Assembly: GCA_001897435.1 (NCBI GenBank)
Contig: MKSV01000002.1
Coordinates: forward strand, 226,428 to 290,427
DNA from: Acidobacteriales bacterium 59-55
GTDB lineage: Bacteria > Acidobacteriota > Terriglobia > Terriglobales > Acidobacteriaceae
Direction of reading: 5' to 3'
DNA: 64,000 bases
Both the position numbers and the translations under genes were made by a program. Each line of letters begins with the position of its first letter. The stretch's first letter is position 1. The notes beneath the pieces are model-generated. The model had not been told where the DNA came from and ran no database searches. It saw only the letters and a program-made list of their open reading frames with translations. This document shows, piece after piece, positions 17,218 through 25,332 of the stretch.

Positions 17218-17367
17218 TTGGAGCATCTCTTCCGGATGCGGTCACGCCGGTTCGGGTAATACGCAGATTCCCTTCGGGAATGACAAACAAACGGAAGCCG
17301 CACCTGACAGGGCAGGGGCTCTAACCGCAGATTCCCTCGCTACGCTGCAGCAATGACAGAAAACAAA

Positions 17368-17383
17368 TGTTCCACGTGGAACA
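17368..17383. promoter_or_regulatory. parS: parS site 7
   Basis: Perfect TGTTCCACGTGGAACA, followed by the same CACGACCGCAGGGAACAACC-type flank seen after site 4. Confidence 0.93.
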
Positions 17384-17394
17384 TTCACGACCGC

Positions 17395-17466
17395 AGGGAA
17401 CAACCAACAACCAACAACCAGCACCCAGCAACCAACAACCAGCACCCAGCACCCAGCAACCAATCA
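17395..17466 (-). repeat. AACCAGC/AACCAAC heptamer tract
   Basis: Roughly ten heptamers of the CAACCAACAACCAGCACC type, the reverse-complement counterpart of 16149-16260. Confidence 0.85.
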
Positions 17467-17485
17467 CGAACAACCGCCCTTGAAA

Positions 17486-17501
17486 TGTTCCACGTGGAAC
17501 A
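17486..17501. promoter_or_regulatory. parS: parS site 8
   Basis: Perfect TGTTCCACGTGGAACA; outermost site of the right arm, 149 bases before the parA start. Confidence 0.93.
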
Positions 17502-17505
17502 AAAG

Positions 17506-17575
17506 TTTTCCACATCGCTCCGCTCGCAACCCGTCTGAATATGGCGCAAAACCTGCCTTCCACAAGTTCTCCACA
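17506..17575. other. Cluster of DnaA-box-like 9-mers
   Basis: TTTTCCACA (17506-17514), CCTTCCACA (17556-17564) and TTCTCCACA (17567-17575) each differ from the TTATCCACA consensus by one or two bases, all in the same direction, within 70 bases upstream of parA. They could be weak DnaA sites or chance; no AT-rich unwinding region is obvious next to them. Confidence 0.3.
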
Positions 17576-17649
17576 GCCTTGGCCGCTTCTGCACAAGCAC
17601 AGCACGGTTGCTTCCAATCGCTGTGCCCGATACCCTTCTCCTACCTCTC

Positions 17650-18597
17650 ATGACCGCGAATTCTCCAGCCAGCAATCCGAAACAGGACACTCCAGAGCCG
17701 CCCGCAGCCCGTTCCAAGGTCATCGCCGTCGTTAATCAGAAGGGCGGCGTGGGCAAGACCACCACCGCCATCAACCTGGCCGCCGCGCTCGCGCTCGAAG
17801 GCCTGCCTACGCTGCTGATCGATTGCGATCCCCAGGCGAATACCACCGGGGGACTCGGATTCGGGCGCGACGAGGCCCGCAGCAGCATCTACGACCTGCT
17901 GATGGGACATGCTGCGGCGGAGACGGTCATCGTCGCGACCGAGGTCGACAATCTTTCGCTGATTCCGGGCAGCAAGAACCTGATCGGAGCCAATCTGGAG
18001 CTGGTGGCGCAGGACCGGCGCGAGTACCGGCTGCGCGATGCGCTGGAGCCGGTGCGGGCGAAGTACCCCTTTATTTTGTTGGATTGCCCGCCGGCGTTGG
18101 ACCTGCTCACCCTTAATTCGCTGGTGGCTGCCGATGGGCTGCTGGTGCCGATGCAGGCCGAGTACTTTGCGCTGGAAGGGATCTCGGAGCTGATGTCGAC
18201 GCTCGACCGCGTGACCCAGGCGTTCAATTCGACGCTGACGCTCGAAGGCGTGCTTCTGACCATGTATGACGACCGCACCAACCTCTCGCAGCAGGTGTCG
18301 GAGAATCTGAAGGGATTTTTTACCGACAAGCTGCTGAAGACGACGATTCCGCGCAACATCCGGCTGGCGGAGGCTCCGAGTCATGGCAAGCCGGTGGCGC
18401 TCTACGATGCCAAGTCGAGGGGCGCGGAGGCTTATCGCGAGCTGGCGCTCGAAGTGCTGGCGCGCAACGAGATGGAGAGTCCGGAGGTGAAGCGGCGGAA
18501 GGCTGCGGCGGCTGCCGCGGCTGCCGCGGCGAGTTCGCTGAAGTCGTTTCAGCAGCCGGAGAAGAAGAGTCGGTTTTGGAGGGGGAAGGGGAGTTGA
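17650..18597 (+). CDS. parA: Chromosome-partitioning ATPase ParA (Soj)
   Basis: Deviant-Walker P-loop ATPase that moves ParB-parS complexes during chromosome segregation. The 315-residue protein has the Walker A KGGVGKTT signature at about residues 31-38, Walker A' [12 protein letters not shown] and Walker [16 protein letters not shown]. It also has the [14 protein letters not shown] and [17 protein letters not shown] segments typical of chromosomal Soj. An unconserved N-terminus of about 20 residues and an alanine-rich C-terminal tail (about ten Ala) flank the domain. ATG 17650 is preferred over the in-frame TTG at 17608. parB follows after an unusually long 333-base gap filled with repeats. 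Presumably regulated with parB from the parS-rich leader. Confidence 0.95.
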   Translation: MTANSPASNPKQDTPEPPAARSKVIAVVNQKGGVGKTTTAINLAAALALEGLPTLLIDCDPQANTTGGLGFGRDEARSSIYDLLMGHAAAETVIVATEVDNLSLIPGSKNLIGANLELVAQDRREYRLRDALEPVRAKYPFILLDCPPALDLLTLNSLVAADGLLVPMQAEYFALEGISELMSTLDRVTQAFNSTLTLEGVLLTMYDDRTNLSQQVSENLKGFFTDKLLKTTIPRNIRLAEAPSHGKPVALYDAKSRGAEAYRELALEVLARNEMESPEVKRRKAAAAAAAAAASSLKSFQQPEKKSRFWRGKGS

Positions 18598-18610
18598 TGT
18601 TTTTGTTGAA

Positions 18611-18679
18611 GCGTACCTCAGGGGCTAAAGCCCCCCGCTCCAACGGACATGGATGGCACGGCTGAAGCCGTGCCCTTAA
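18611..18679 (+). repeat. Module E repeat in the parA-parB gap
   Basis: Hairpins GGGGCTAAAGCCCC and GGCACGGCTGAAGCCGTGCC, ending in CTTAA, 14 bases after the parA stop. It replaces module B at the head of the following tract. Confidence 0.88.
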
Positions 18680-18870
18680 GCAAGGCGAGAAGAAGCTGCG
18701 GCAACGGCGGCAGAAGCAAAAGGCAAAAGCAAAAGACAAAGGCAAAAGCAAGAAAAGAGCAAATACAGGGGTCTCTCCACTGCGCTTCGCTCCGGTCGAG
18801 ATGACGTGAGTTGGTGGAAGCAAAAGTGGAAGTAGAAGTAGGAGCAGAAGTAGAAGCAGAAGCAGAACAG
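18680..18870 (+). repeat. H-type tract and module A in the parA-parB gap
   Basis: Hexamer-like GGCAAAAGCAAAAG tract 18690-18760, module A 18761-18808, then a second tract of GAAGTA/GAAGCA hexamers to 18870. The last tract is open in the parB frame and creates a false N-terminal extension of ParB. Confidence 0.88.
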
Positions 18871-18930
18871 ATGCAACAACAGCAAATATTGAAGCAGCAG
18901 CGAAGTTCACTGGAGAAAGCGTCGTCTACT

Positions 18931-19845
18931 ATGGCAACCGCTACACACGATCCTAAGCGTCGGGCTCTGGGCAAGGGCCTTGAATCTCTTCTTCCGTCGC
19001 GTCCGGCGGTGGTTCCGCAGATGACGGCTGCCGCAGCCGTCGAGTCGAATGGGAGGCCGCTGGAGATTCCGCTCGACCACATCGAGCGCAATCCTTTCCA
19101 GACGCGCACGCGGTTCGACGAGGCGCAGCTGACCGAGTTGGCGCAGTCGATTGCGGCGACCGGCGTGGTGCAGCCGATCCTGGTAAGGCCGCTCGGCGTG
19201 CCGGACCGCTACCAGTTGATCGCGGGGGAGCGGCGCTGGCTGGCCAGTCGCAAGGCGGGCAAGGCGACGGTTCCGGCGATTGTGCGGCAGGTGTCGGACG
19301 AGCAGACGCTGGAGATGACGATCGTCGAGAATTTGCAGCGGTCGGATTTGAATCCGATGGAGCAGGCGCGGGCGTATCAGCGACTGAGCCAGCAGTTTCG
19401 GCTGACGCAGGAGCAGATGGCGACGCGGACGGGCAAGGAGCGGGCGAGCGTGGCGAACTTTCTGCGGCTGCTGCGGCTGCCGGAGCCGGTGCAGCAGAGG
19501 GTGGAGTCGGGCGAGCTGAGCTTTGGCCACGCGCGGGCGCTGCTGGCGCTGGAGTCGGCGGAGGCGATTGCGGCGGCGGCGCAGAAGGTGATTGCGCTGT
19601 CGCTTTCGGTGCGCCAGACGGAGACCTATGTGCAGGGATTGATCGATCCTGAAGCTAAACAAAAGAAAGAGGATAAGCCGAAGGTCGAGGTCGATCCGAA
19701 TGTTCGCGAGGCGGAGGACCGGCTGCGGCGGACGCTGGGGCTGAAGGTCCAGATCGAGGATAAGAGGGGGAGGGGGCGCGTCATTATCGAGTACTCGGGG
19801 CTGGAGGACTTTGACGCGATTCTGTCGGCGCTGGGGGGAGATTGA
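18931..19845 (+). CDS. parB: Chromosome-partitioning protein ParB (Spo0J)
   Basis: CTP-dependent DNA clamp that loads at parS and spreads. The 304-residue protein has the N-terminal LGKGLESLLP box, then the ParB/CTPase domain (about 42-135) with IPLDHIERNPFQTR, GVVQPILVRP and the GERRWLAS CTP-binding box, and TIVENLQRSDLNPMEQA. A helix-turn-helix follows (about 145-185, LTQEQMATRTGKERASVANFLRLL), with a C-terminal dimerisation segment GRVIIEYSGLEDFDAIL. The frame opens 120 bases earlier but that part is repeat-encoded; ATG 18931, with GGAGAAAG upstream, matches family starts. Its targets are very likely the eight parS palindromes 1.4-3 kb upstream. Confidence 0.95.
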   Translation: MATATHDPKRRALGKGLESLLPSRPAVVPQMTAAAAVESNGRPLEIPLDHIERNPFQTRTRFDEAQLTELAQSIAATGVVQPILVRPLGVPDRYQLIAGERRWLASRKAGKATVPAIVRQVSDEQTLEMTIVENLQRSDLNPMEQARAYQRLSQQFRLTQEQMATRTGKERASVANFLRLLRLPEPVQQRVESGELSFGHARALLALESAEAIAAAAQKVIALSLSVRQTETYVQGLIDPEAKQKKEDKPKVEVDPNVREAEDRLRRTLGLKVQIEDKRGRGRVIIEYSGLEDFDAILSALGGD

Positions 19846-19882
19846 TACTGTTTATGTTACATATTGCGTCTGGGGGAAAGAA

Positions 19883-20101
19883 GGCATACCCCAGGGGCTG
19901 AAGCCCCTGTTTTTTGGCTGGCCATAGAGGGCCAAGGCTGAAGCCTTGGCGTACCTAGAGGCAAGAGCAACTGCAAAAGCAACTGCAACTGCAACTGCAA
20001 CTGCAAAAGCAACTGCAACTGCAACTGCAACTGCAATGGCAAAAGCAACTGCGAAATACAGGGGTCTCTCCGCTGCGCTTCGCTTCGGTCGAGATGACGT
20101 G
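19883..20101 (+). repeat. Composite repeat B-H-A
   Basis: Module B 19883-19962, whose first hairpin is followed by a T-run (GAAGCCCCTGTTTTTT) and may terminate parB 38 bases upstream. Module H 19963-20053 (GCAACT/GCAAAA hexamers). Module A 20054-20101 with the standard inner hairpin. Confidence 0.93.
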
Positions 20102-20165
20102 GGTTGGGGCGATAGGAAATTTGTTTCTTCTACTGTGGCATATTGCGGCATCTGTGCGGGGAAGA

Positions 20166-20448
20166 GGCATGCCCCAGGGGCTGAAGCCCCTTGTCGATTG
20201 GCTGCTATAGAGGGCCAAGGCTGAAGCCTTGGCGTACCTAGAGGCAAGGGCAAATACAAATACAACGGCAACGGCAAGAGCAAGAGCAAGAGCAACTGCA
20301 ACTGCAACTGCAACTGCAACTGCAAGAGCAACTGCAATGGCAAAAGCAACTGCAACTGCAACTGCAACTGCAAGAACAACTACAACGGCAAAATACAGGG
20401 GTCTCTCCGCTGCGGCGGCAAAAGCGCCGCCTTCGGTCGAGATGACGT
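20166..20448 (+). repeat. Composite repeat B-H-A
   Basis: Module B 20166-20245, module H 20246-20390 (GCAACT, GCAAGA and GCAACG hexamers), module A 20391-20448 with inner arms GGCGGC/GCCGCC. Confidence 0.93.
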
Positions 20449-20532
20449 ATCTCTACTACTGCTGCTGCGGCTGCTGCGGTCGAAGGAGTTTGCTGCTGCT
20501 GCGGTCGAGAGAGAAATGCAACTGGTTATTCA

Positions 20533-20612
20533 GGACAGTCTTTTTATCCAGGCAGCCTTTTATCCAGGACAGCTTTTTTATCCCTGACAGCCTTTTTATC
20601 CGGGGCAGCGTT
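20533..20612 (+). repeat. Degenerate tandem repeat AGGACAGCCTTTTTATCC
   Basis: Four to five imperfect units of about 18 bases (CAG, then a run of T, then ATCC) upstream of the 3' end of the outer-membrane lipoprotein gene. The runs of T on the plus strand are runs of A on the transcribed minus side. Confidence 0.7.
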
Positions 20613-20630
20613 ATTTTTTGCTGATTTTCT

Positions 20631-22163
20631 TTATCTCTGGATGGCGGTGTCGGCCTTGCTTGGTTTTTCGGAGACCTGGGTTGGGGTGGGGAGCTGTGTG
20701 CGGTCCCAGCCTCCGCCGAGGGCCTGGATCAGTTGAACCGATGAGGTCATGGCCTGGGTGCGCAGCGTGGTCAGGGTGCGCTGGTCGGTGAGCAGCGTGT
20801 TCTGCGCGGTGACGACGTTGACGTAAGGATCGACGCCGGTCTGGTAGCGGGCGAGTTGGAGATCGACGAACTGGCGGGCCGACTGCTCGGCCTGCTGCTG
20901 CTTGAGGATCTGCTGCGAGAGGATGCGGACCGAGGCGAGCGAGTCCTCGACCTGCTGGAAGGCGGTGAGGACGGTCTGGCGGTAGTTGGCGACGTTGGCG
21001 TTGTAGGTGGCCGTGTATTGCTGCACGGTGGCGCGGCGCAGGCCGGCGTCGAAGACGGTCTCGGAGATGGAAGGGCCGATGGACCAGAAGCGGCTGGGCC
21101 AGTCGAAGAGATGCTTGAAGGTGGAGCTTTCGAGCCCGGCCGAGGCGCTGAGGGTGAGATCGGGATAGAAGGCGGCGGTGGCGATGCCGATCTGCGCGTT
21201 GGCCGCGGCCATGGCGCGCTCGGAGGAGGCGATGTCGGGGCGGCGTTCGAGCAGTTGCGAGGGCATGCCGATGGGGATGGCGGGCGGCCTGGCGTCAAGG
21301 GCCTTGACTGGGATGGAGAAGCCGGAGGGGTTTACGCCGATGAGCACGGCGATGGCGTGCTCGAACTGGGCGCGGGCGACGCCGAGGTTGGCGGCGGCGG
21401 ACTCGGCGTTTTGCAGGGTGTTCTGCGCTTCGACGACGGAGATCTGGTCGTCGATGCCGGTCTCGTAGCGGGCGCGGGCGATGTCGAGGGCCTTCTTGTC
21501 GGCCTCGATGGTGGCGTCGTAGAGCGCTTGCAGGGCGTCCTGTCCGCGCAGCTCGAAGAAGAAGAGGGCGAGGTTGGCCTGCTCGCTGAGGCGCTGGTTC
21601 TCAAGATCGGCGGCGCTGAGCTGGGCTTCGAACTGGGCCTGACTGATGGTGTTGCGGATGCGGCCCCAGAGATCGGGCTGCCAGGAGACGTCGAAGGGGA
21701 GCGAGGTGAGGGTGCTCTGCGCGCCGGCGCTGATGGAGCTGCCGCCGGTGCCGGTGGAGTTCTTGAGGTTGGCGGAGGAGCGCGAGCGCTGGTACGAGGG
21801 GCCGATGCCGGCGGTGGGGAAGAGCTGCGAGTGCGCCTCGCGGACGATGGCGCGGGCGGCCATGAAGTTCTGGAAGGCCAGCTTGATGTTCTGGTTGCCG
21901 ACGGCGAGCCGGTCTTCGAGCGCGTTCAGCTCGGGATCGTTGTAGATCTCCCACCACTTGCCGCGGAGCATGGCGTCCTGCGGAGCGGCGACCTTCCAAC
22001 CGTCGGTGTCCTTGAACTGGGTCGGAGACTCCTTGTAGGAGACGGGGGGAGCGGTAGCGGTGGCCGGGGGAACATGATATTTAGGCCCGACCCGGCAGCC
22101 GGTGAGCAGCAGAGCCGCTGCGATGGCGGGGTAGATGGCGGTTTGGAGGCGGCGAGTAGTCAT
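20631..22163 (-). CDS. RND efflux outer-membrane lipoprotein (NodT/OprM family)
   Basis: Outer-membrane channel of the TolC superfamily that completes the tripartite pump encoded upstream. From ATG 22163 the protein has 510 residues and begins with a lipoprotein signal peptide ending at lipobox LLTGC (about residue 22), so it is anchored by lipidation. It has the two family repeats (about 60-260 and 280-480) with FDVSWQPDLWGRIR and LVERRPDI-type LLERRPDIASSERAMAAANAQIG motifs. The frame is open 42 bases further upstream, but that part does not look like a signal peptide. It is the last gene of a four-gene operon, 52 bases after the second RND pump. Confidence 0.93.
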   Translation of the reverse strand: MTTRRLQTAIYPAIAAALLLTGCRVGPKYHVPPATATAPPVSYKESPTQFKDTDGWKVAAPQDAMLRGKWWEIYNDPELNALEDRLAVGNQNIKLAFQNFMAARAIVREAHSQLFPTAGIGPSYQRSRSSANLKNSTGTGGSSISAGAQSTLTSLPFDVSWQPDLWGRIRNTISQAQFEAQLSAADLENQRLSEQANLALFFFELRGQDALQALYDATIEADKKALDIARARYETGIDDQISVVEAQNTLQNAESAAANLGVARAQFEHAIAVLIGVNPSGFSIPVKALDARPPAIPIGMPSQLLERRPDIASSERAMAAANAQIGIATAAFYPDLTLSASAGLESSTFKHLFDWPSRFWSIGPSISETVFDAGLRRATVQQYTATYNANVANYRQTVLTAFQQVEDSLASVRILSQQILKQQQAEQSARQFVDLQLARYQTGVDPYVNVVTAQNTLLTDQRTLTTLRTQAMTSSVQLIQALGGGWDRTQLPTPTQVSEKPSKADTAIQR

Positions 22164-22215
22164 AAAGTTTAAACCGTGGTGCGGGAGCTGAGGTGCAAGA
22201 GCCAAGGTGCGGGAG

Positions 22216-25200
22216 CTAATCGGTTGCGGGCGCCGGGCCGGTTGCGGGGAAGTTTCGCTGCCGTCTGCGCTGCATGCGCAGGCGGATGCGGTCGAAGGTG
22301 AGGTAGACGACGGGCGTGGTGTAGAGGGTGAGCAACTGGCTCATCAGCAGGCCTCCTACGATGGTGATGCCCAGGGGACGGCGCAGCTCCGAGCCCATGC
22401 CGGTGCCGAAGGCGAGAGGGACGGCTCCGAAGAGCGCGGCGGTGGTTGTCATCATGATAGGACGGAAGCGCAACATGCAGGCCTCGAAGATGGCGGACTC
22501 GGGGTCCATGCCGTGCTCGCGCTCGGCCTGCAGGGCGAAGTCGATCATCATGATGGCGTTCTTCTTCACGATGCCGATCAGAAGCACGATGCCGATGATG
22601 GAGATGACGTTGAGGTCTTCGTGGAAGACGATGAGGGCGAGCATGGCGCCGACGCTGGCCGAGGGCAGCGTGGAGAGGATGGTGAGCGGGTGCACCAGGC
22701 TCTCGTAGAGGATGCCGAGGACGATGTAGACGGCGAACAGGGCAGTGATCACAAGGATGGGTTCGCTGCCGAGCGAGTCCTGGTAGGCCTGGAGGGTTCC
22801 GGCGAAGAAGCCGTGAACGGTGGAGGGGATGCCGAGGCGTTCCTTCATCTGGTTGATGGCCAGGGTGGCATCGCTCAACGAGACGCCGGGAGCGAGGTTG
22901 AAGGAGATGGTGGCCGAGGGGAAGAGGCCGGTGTGCGGCAGCGAGAGCGGGATGGTATCGGCGTGGTGGGTGGCGATGGCCGAGAGCGGGATGTTGCCGG
23001 TGGAGGTCGGGTTGATGCTCGAATTGGAGCGGAAGGTGATGTTGCGGAGGCCTTCAGGGCTCTGCCAGTACTGGGGCGCGACTTCGAGGACGACGTAGTA
23101 CTGGTTGAGCTGGGTGTAGATGACCGAGACCTGGGACTGTCCGAAGGAGCTGTAGAGGGCGGAGTTGAGCGACTGCGTGGTCTGGCCGAGGCGGGCGGCC
23201 TTGACGCGGTCGTAGTTGAGCATCATGTCGAGGCCGCCGTTCTGCTGGTCGCTGTTGACGTCCTCGAGGCCGGGGATCTTCTTCATCTCGGAGAGGACGC
23301 GGGGGCCCCACTTGGAGAGGTCGGCGATGTCGTCGGCCTGTAGCGTGTACTGATAGAGCGCGGCGCTGGAGCGGCCGCCGATGCGGAGATCCTGCGCGGC
23401 CTGAAGGAAGGTGGAGGCTCCGGTGAGCTTGTTCAGCTTGGGCCGCATGCGGTCGATGACCTGGGCGGCGCCGATCTTGCGCTCGCTGAGCGGCTTGAGC
23501 GTGATGTAGAGGAAGCCGGTGTTGCCGCCGCCGGTAAAGGCGATGACGGTCTTGACGGCGGGGTCCTTCATGACGACGTCTTCGATCTGTTTGACGGAGC
23601 GGTTCATGGCCGGGAAGGAAGAGTCCTGCGGACCCTGGATGCCTCCGGCGAGCGAGCCGGTGTCCTGCTGGGGGAAGAAGCCCTTGGGGATCTTGATGAC
23701 GATGGCGAAGTTGAGCAGGATGGTGAGGAAGAGGACGGTGAGGGTAAGGCCGGGGTTCTCGAGCACCCAGCGCAGGGTGCGGCGGTAGAGCGAGAGCATC
23801 CAGTCGAAGAAGCGCTCGTTGGCGCGGTACATGCGGCCATGCTGCTTGCCGTGCTCGCTCTTGAGCAGGTAGGCGCACATGGTGGGCGTGGTGGTCAGCG
23901 AGACGACCATCGAGACCAGGATGGCGGTCGAGAGGGTGATGGCGAACTCGCGGAAGAGGCGGCCGACGATGCCGCCCATCAGGATGAGAGGGATGAAGAC
24001 GGCGATCAGCGAGAAGCTGATCGACATGACGGTGAAGCCGATCTCGCGGGCTCCCTTGAGGGCCGCGGCGAAGGAGTCCATGCCGGCTTCGAGATGGCGG
24101 GTGATGTTCTCCATGACGACGATGGCGTCGTCGACGACGAAGCCGGTGGAGATGGTGAGCGCCATCAGCGAGAGGTTGTCGATGCTGTAGCCGCAGGCGT
24201 ACATGACGGCCAGGGTGCCGATCAGCGAGACGGGGACGGCGACGGCGGGAATGAGGGTGGCGCGGGCGCTGCGCAGAAAGAAGAAGACGACCAGGATGAC
24301 GAGGATGATCGACAGCATCAGCGTCAACTCGACTTCGTGGACGGAGGCGCGGATGGTGGTGGTGCGGTCGAGCATGACGGTGATGTCGATTCCGGTGGGA
24401 ATCGAGGCCTTCATGGAGGGGATCGAGGCCAGGATGCGGTCGTTGGTGTCGATGATGTTGGCGCCGGGCTCGCGGTGGATGATGATGTTGATGGCGCGCT
24501 TGCCGTTAAGGTAACCGCCGTTGCGAACGTCCTGCACGGAGTCGATCACGTCGGCGACATCGTCGAGACGGATGGCGGCGCCGTTTTTGTGGCCGACGAT
24601 GAGCGGCTTGTACTCTGCCGCCGTCGAGATCTGGTCGTTGGACACGATGTCGGCGGTGGTGATGCCGTCGGTGATCTGGCCCTTGGCGAGCGCGGAGTTC
24701 TGGAGGCTGATCTGGGACTGGAGGTTGGCCATGGTGAGGCCGTAGCTGGCCAGCTTGGTGGGATTGACCTCGATGCGCACGGAGGGCAGAGCGCCGCCGC
24801 CGACGTTGACCTGGCCGACGCCGGTGATCTGCGAGAGCTTCTGCTGGAGGACGGTGGAGGCCTCGTCGTAGAGCTTGCCCGGACCGTACTTGTCGGAGGT
24901 CAGGGTAAGGATCATGATGGCGGCGTCGGCGGGGTTGACCTTGCGATAGGTGGGATTGCCGGGCAGGTTGGCGGGCAGGTAGGTGCGGGCGGCGTTGATG
25001 GCCGCCTGGACGTCGCGCGCGGCGGCGTCGATGTTGCGGCTGAGGTCGAACTGGATGGTGATCTGGGTGCGTCCGAGACTGCTGTTCGAGGTCATCTCAG
25101 TGACGCCGGCGATGTGGCCGAGCTGCCGCTCGAGGGGCGTGGCCACGGAGGAGGCCATGACCTCGGCGCTGGCCCCGGGCAGGCCGGAGTTGACCGAGAT

Positions 25201-25332
25201 GGTGGGAAAGTCGACCTGGGGCAGCGGCGAGACCGGCAGCACGGTGAACGCGATGCCGCCGATCACCGCGATGGCGACGGTGAGCAGCGTGGTGGCGACA
25301 GGGCGATGGATGAATGGCGCGGAGATGTTCAT
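22216..25332 (-). CDS. mdtC: RND multidrug efflux permease, MdtC-like
   Basis: Inner-membrane proton antiporter of the HAE1/RND class. The 1038-residue protein has twelve expected membrane helices, the N-terminal FIHRPVATTLL segment, and in TM4 the proton-relay pair of Asp in GFVVDDAIVVMENI. IKKNAIMMIDFALQ-type VKKNAIMMIDFA and LRFRPIMMTTTAALFGAVPLAFG are near the C-terminus. The LIFHED and IPKGFFPQQDTG porter segments are those of the MdtB/MdtC heteromeric type rather than AcrB. The start overlaps the upstream pump stop by four bases (ATGA), so the two are translationally coupled and probably form a mixed trimer. An in-frame start at 25383 would lie inside the upstream gene. Confidence 0.93.
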   Translation of the reverse strand: MNISAPFIHRPVATTLLTVAIAVIGGIAFTVLPVSPLPQVDFPTISVNSGLPGASAEVMASSVATPLERQLGHIAGVTEMTSNSSLGRTQITIQFDLSRNIDAAARDVQAAINAARTYLPANLPGNPTYRKVNPADAAIMILTLTSDKYGPGKLYDEASTVLQQKLSQITGVGQVNVGGGALPSVRIEVNPTKLASYGLTMANLQSQISLQNSALAKGQITDGITTADIVSNDQISTAAEYKPLIVGHKNGAAIRLDDVADVIDSVQDVRNGGYLNGKRAINIIIHREPGANIIDTNDRILASIPSMKASIPTGIDITVMLDRTTTIRASVHEVELTLMLSIILVILVVFFFLRSARATLIPAVAVPVSLIGTLAVMYACGYSIDNLSLMALTISTGFVVDDAIVVMENITRHLEAGMDSFAAALKGAREIGFTVMSISFSLIAVFIPLILMGGIVGRLFREFAITLSTAILVSMVVSLTTTPTMCAYLLKSEHGKQHGRMYRANERFFDWMLSLYRRTLRWVLENPGLTLTVLFLTILLNFAIVIKIPKGFFPQQDTGSLAGGIQGPQDSSFPAMNRSVKQIEDVVMKDPAVKTVIAFTGGGNTGFLYITLKPLSERKIGAAQVIDRMRPKLNKLTGASTFLQAAQDLRIGGRSSAALYQYTLQADDIADLSKWGPRVLSEMKKIPGLEDVNSDQQNGGLDMMLNYDRVKAARLGQTTQSLNSALYSSFGQSQVSVIYTQLNQYYVVLEVAPQYWQSPEGLRNITFRSNSSINPTSTGNIPLSAIATHHADTIPLSLPHTGLFPSATISFNLAPGVSLSDATLAINQMKERLGIPSTVHGFFAGTLQAYQDSLGSEPILVITALFAVYIVLGILYESLVHPLTILSTLPSASVGAMLALIVFHEDLNVISIIGIVLLIGIVKKNAIMMIDFALQAEREHGMDPESAIFEACMLRFRPIMMTTTAALFGAVPLAFGTGMGSELRRPLGITIVGGLLMSQLLTLYTTPVVYLTFDRIRLRMQRRRQRNFPATGPAPATD

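Larger units (their letters stand above)
17202..17396 (-). repeat. Right arm of inverted duplication flanking rsmG
   Basis: Reverse complement of 16271-16441, with about 22 extra bases near 17324-17351 (a degenerate module D). It carries parS sites 6 and 7 and a module C copy at 17261-17291. Confidence 0.9.

Noticed and set aside
18811..18930. N-terminal extension of ParB by 40 residues
   Set aside because: The extension is repeat-encoded (Glu/Val/Ala hexamer product); ATG 18931 has a ribosome site and the conserved start.
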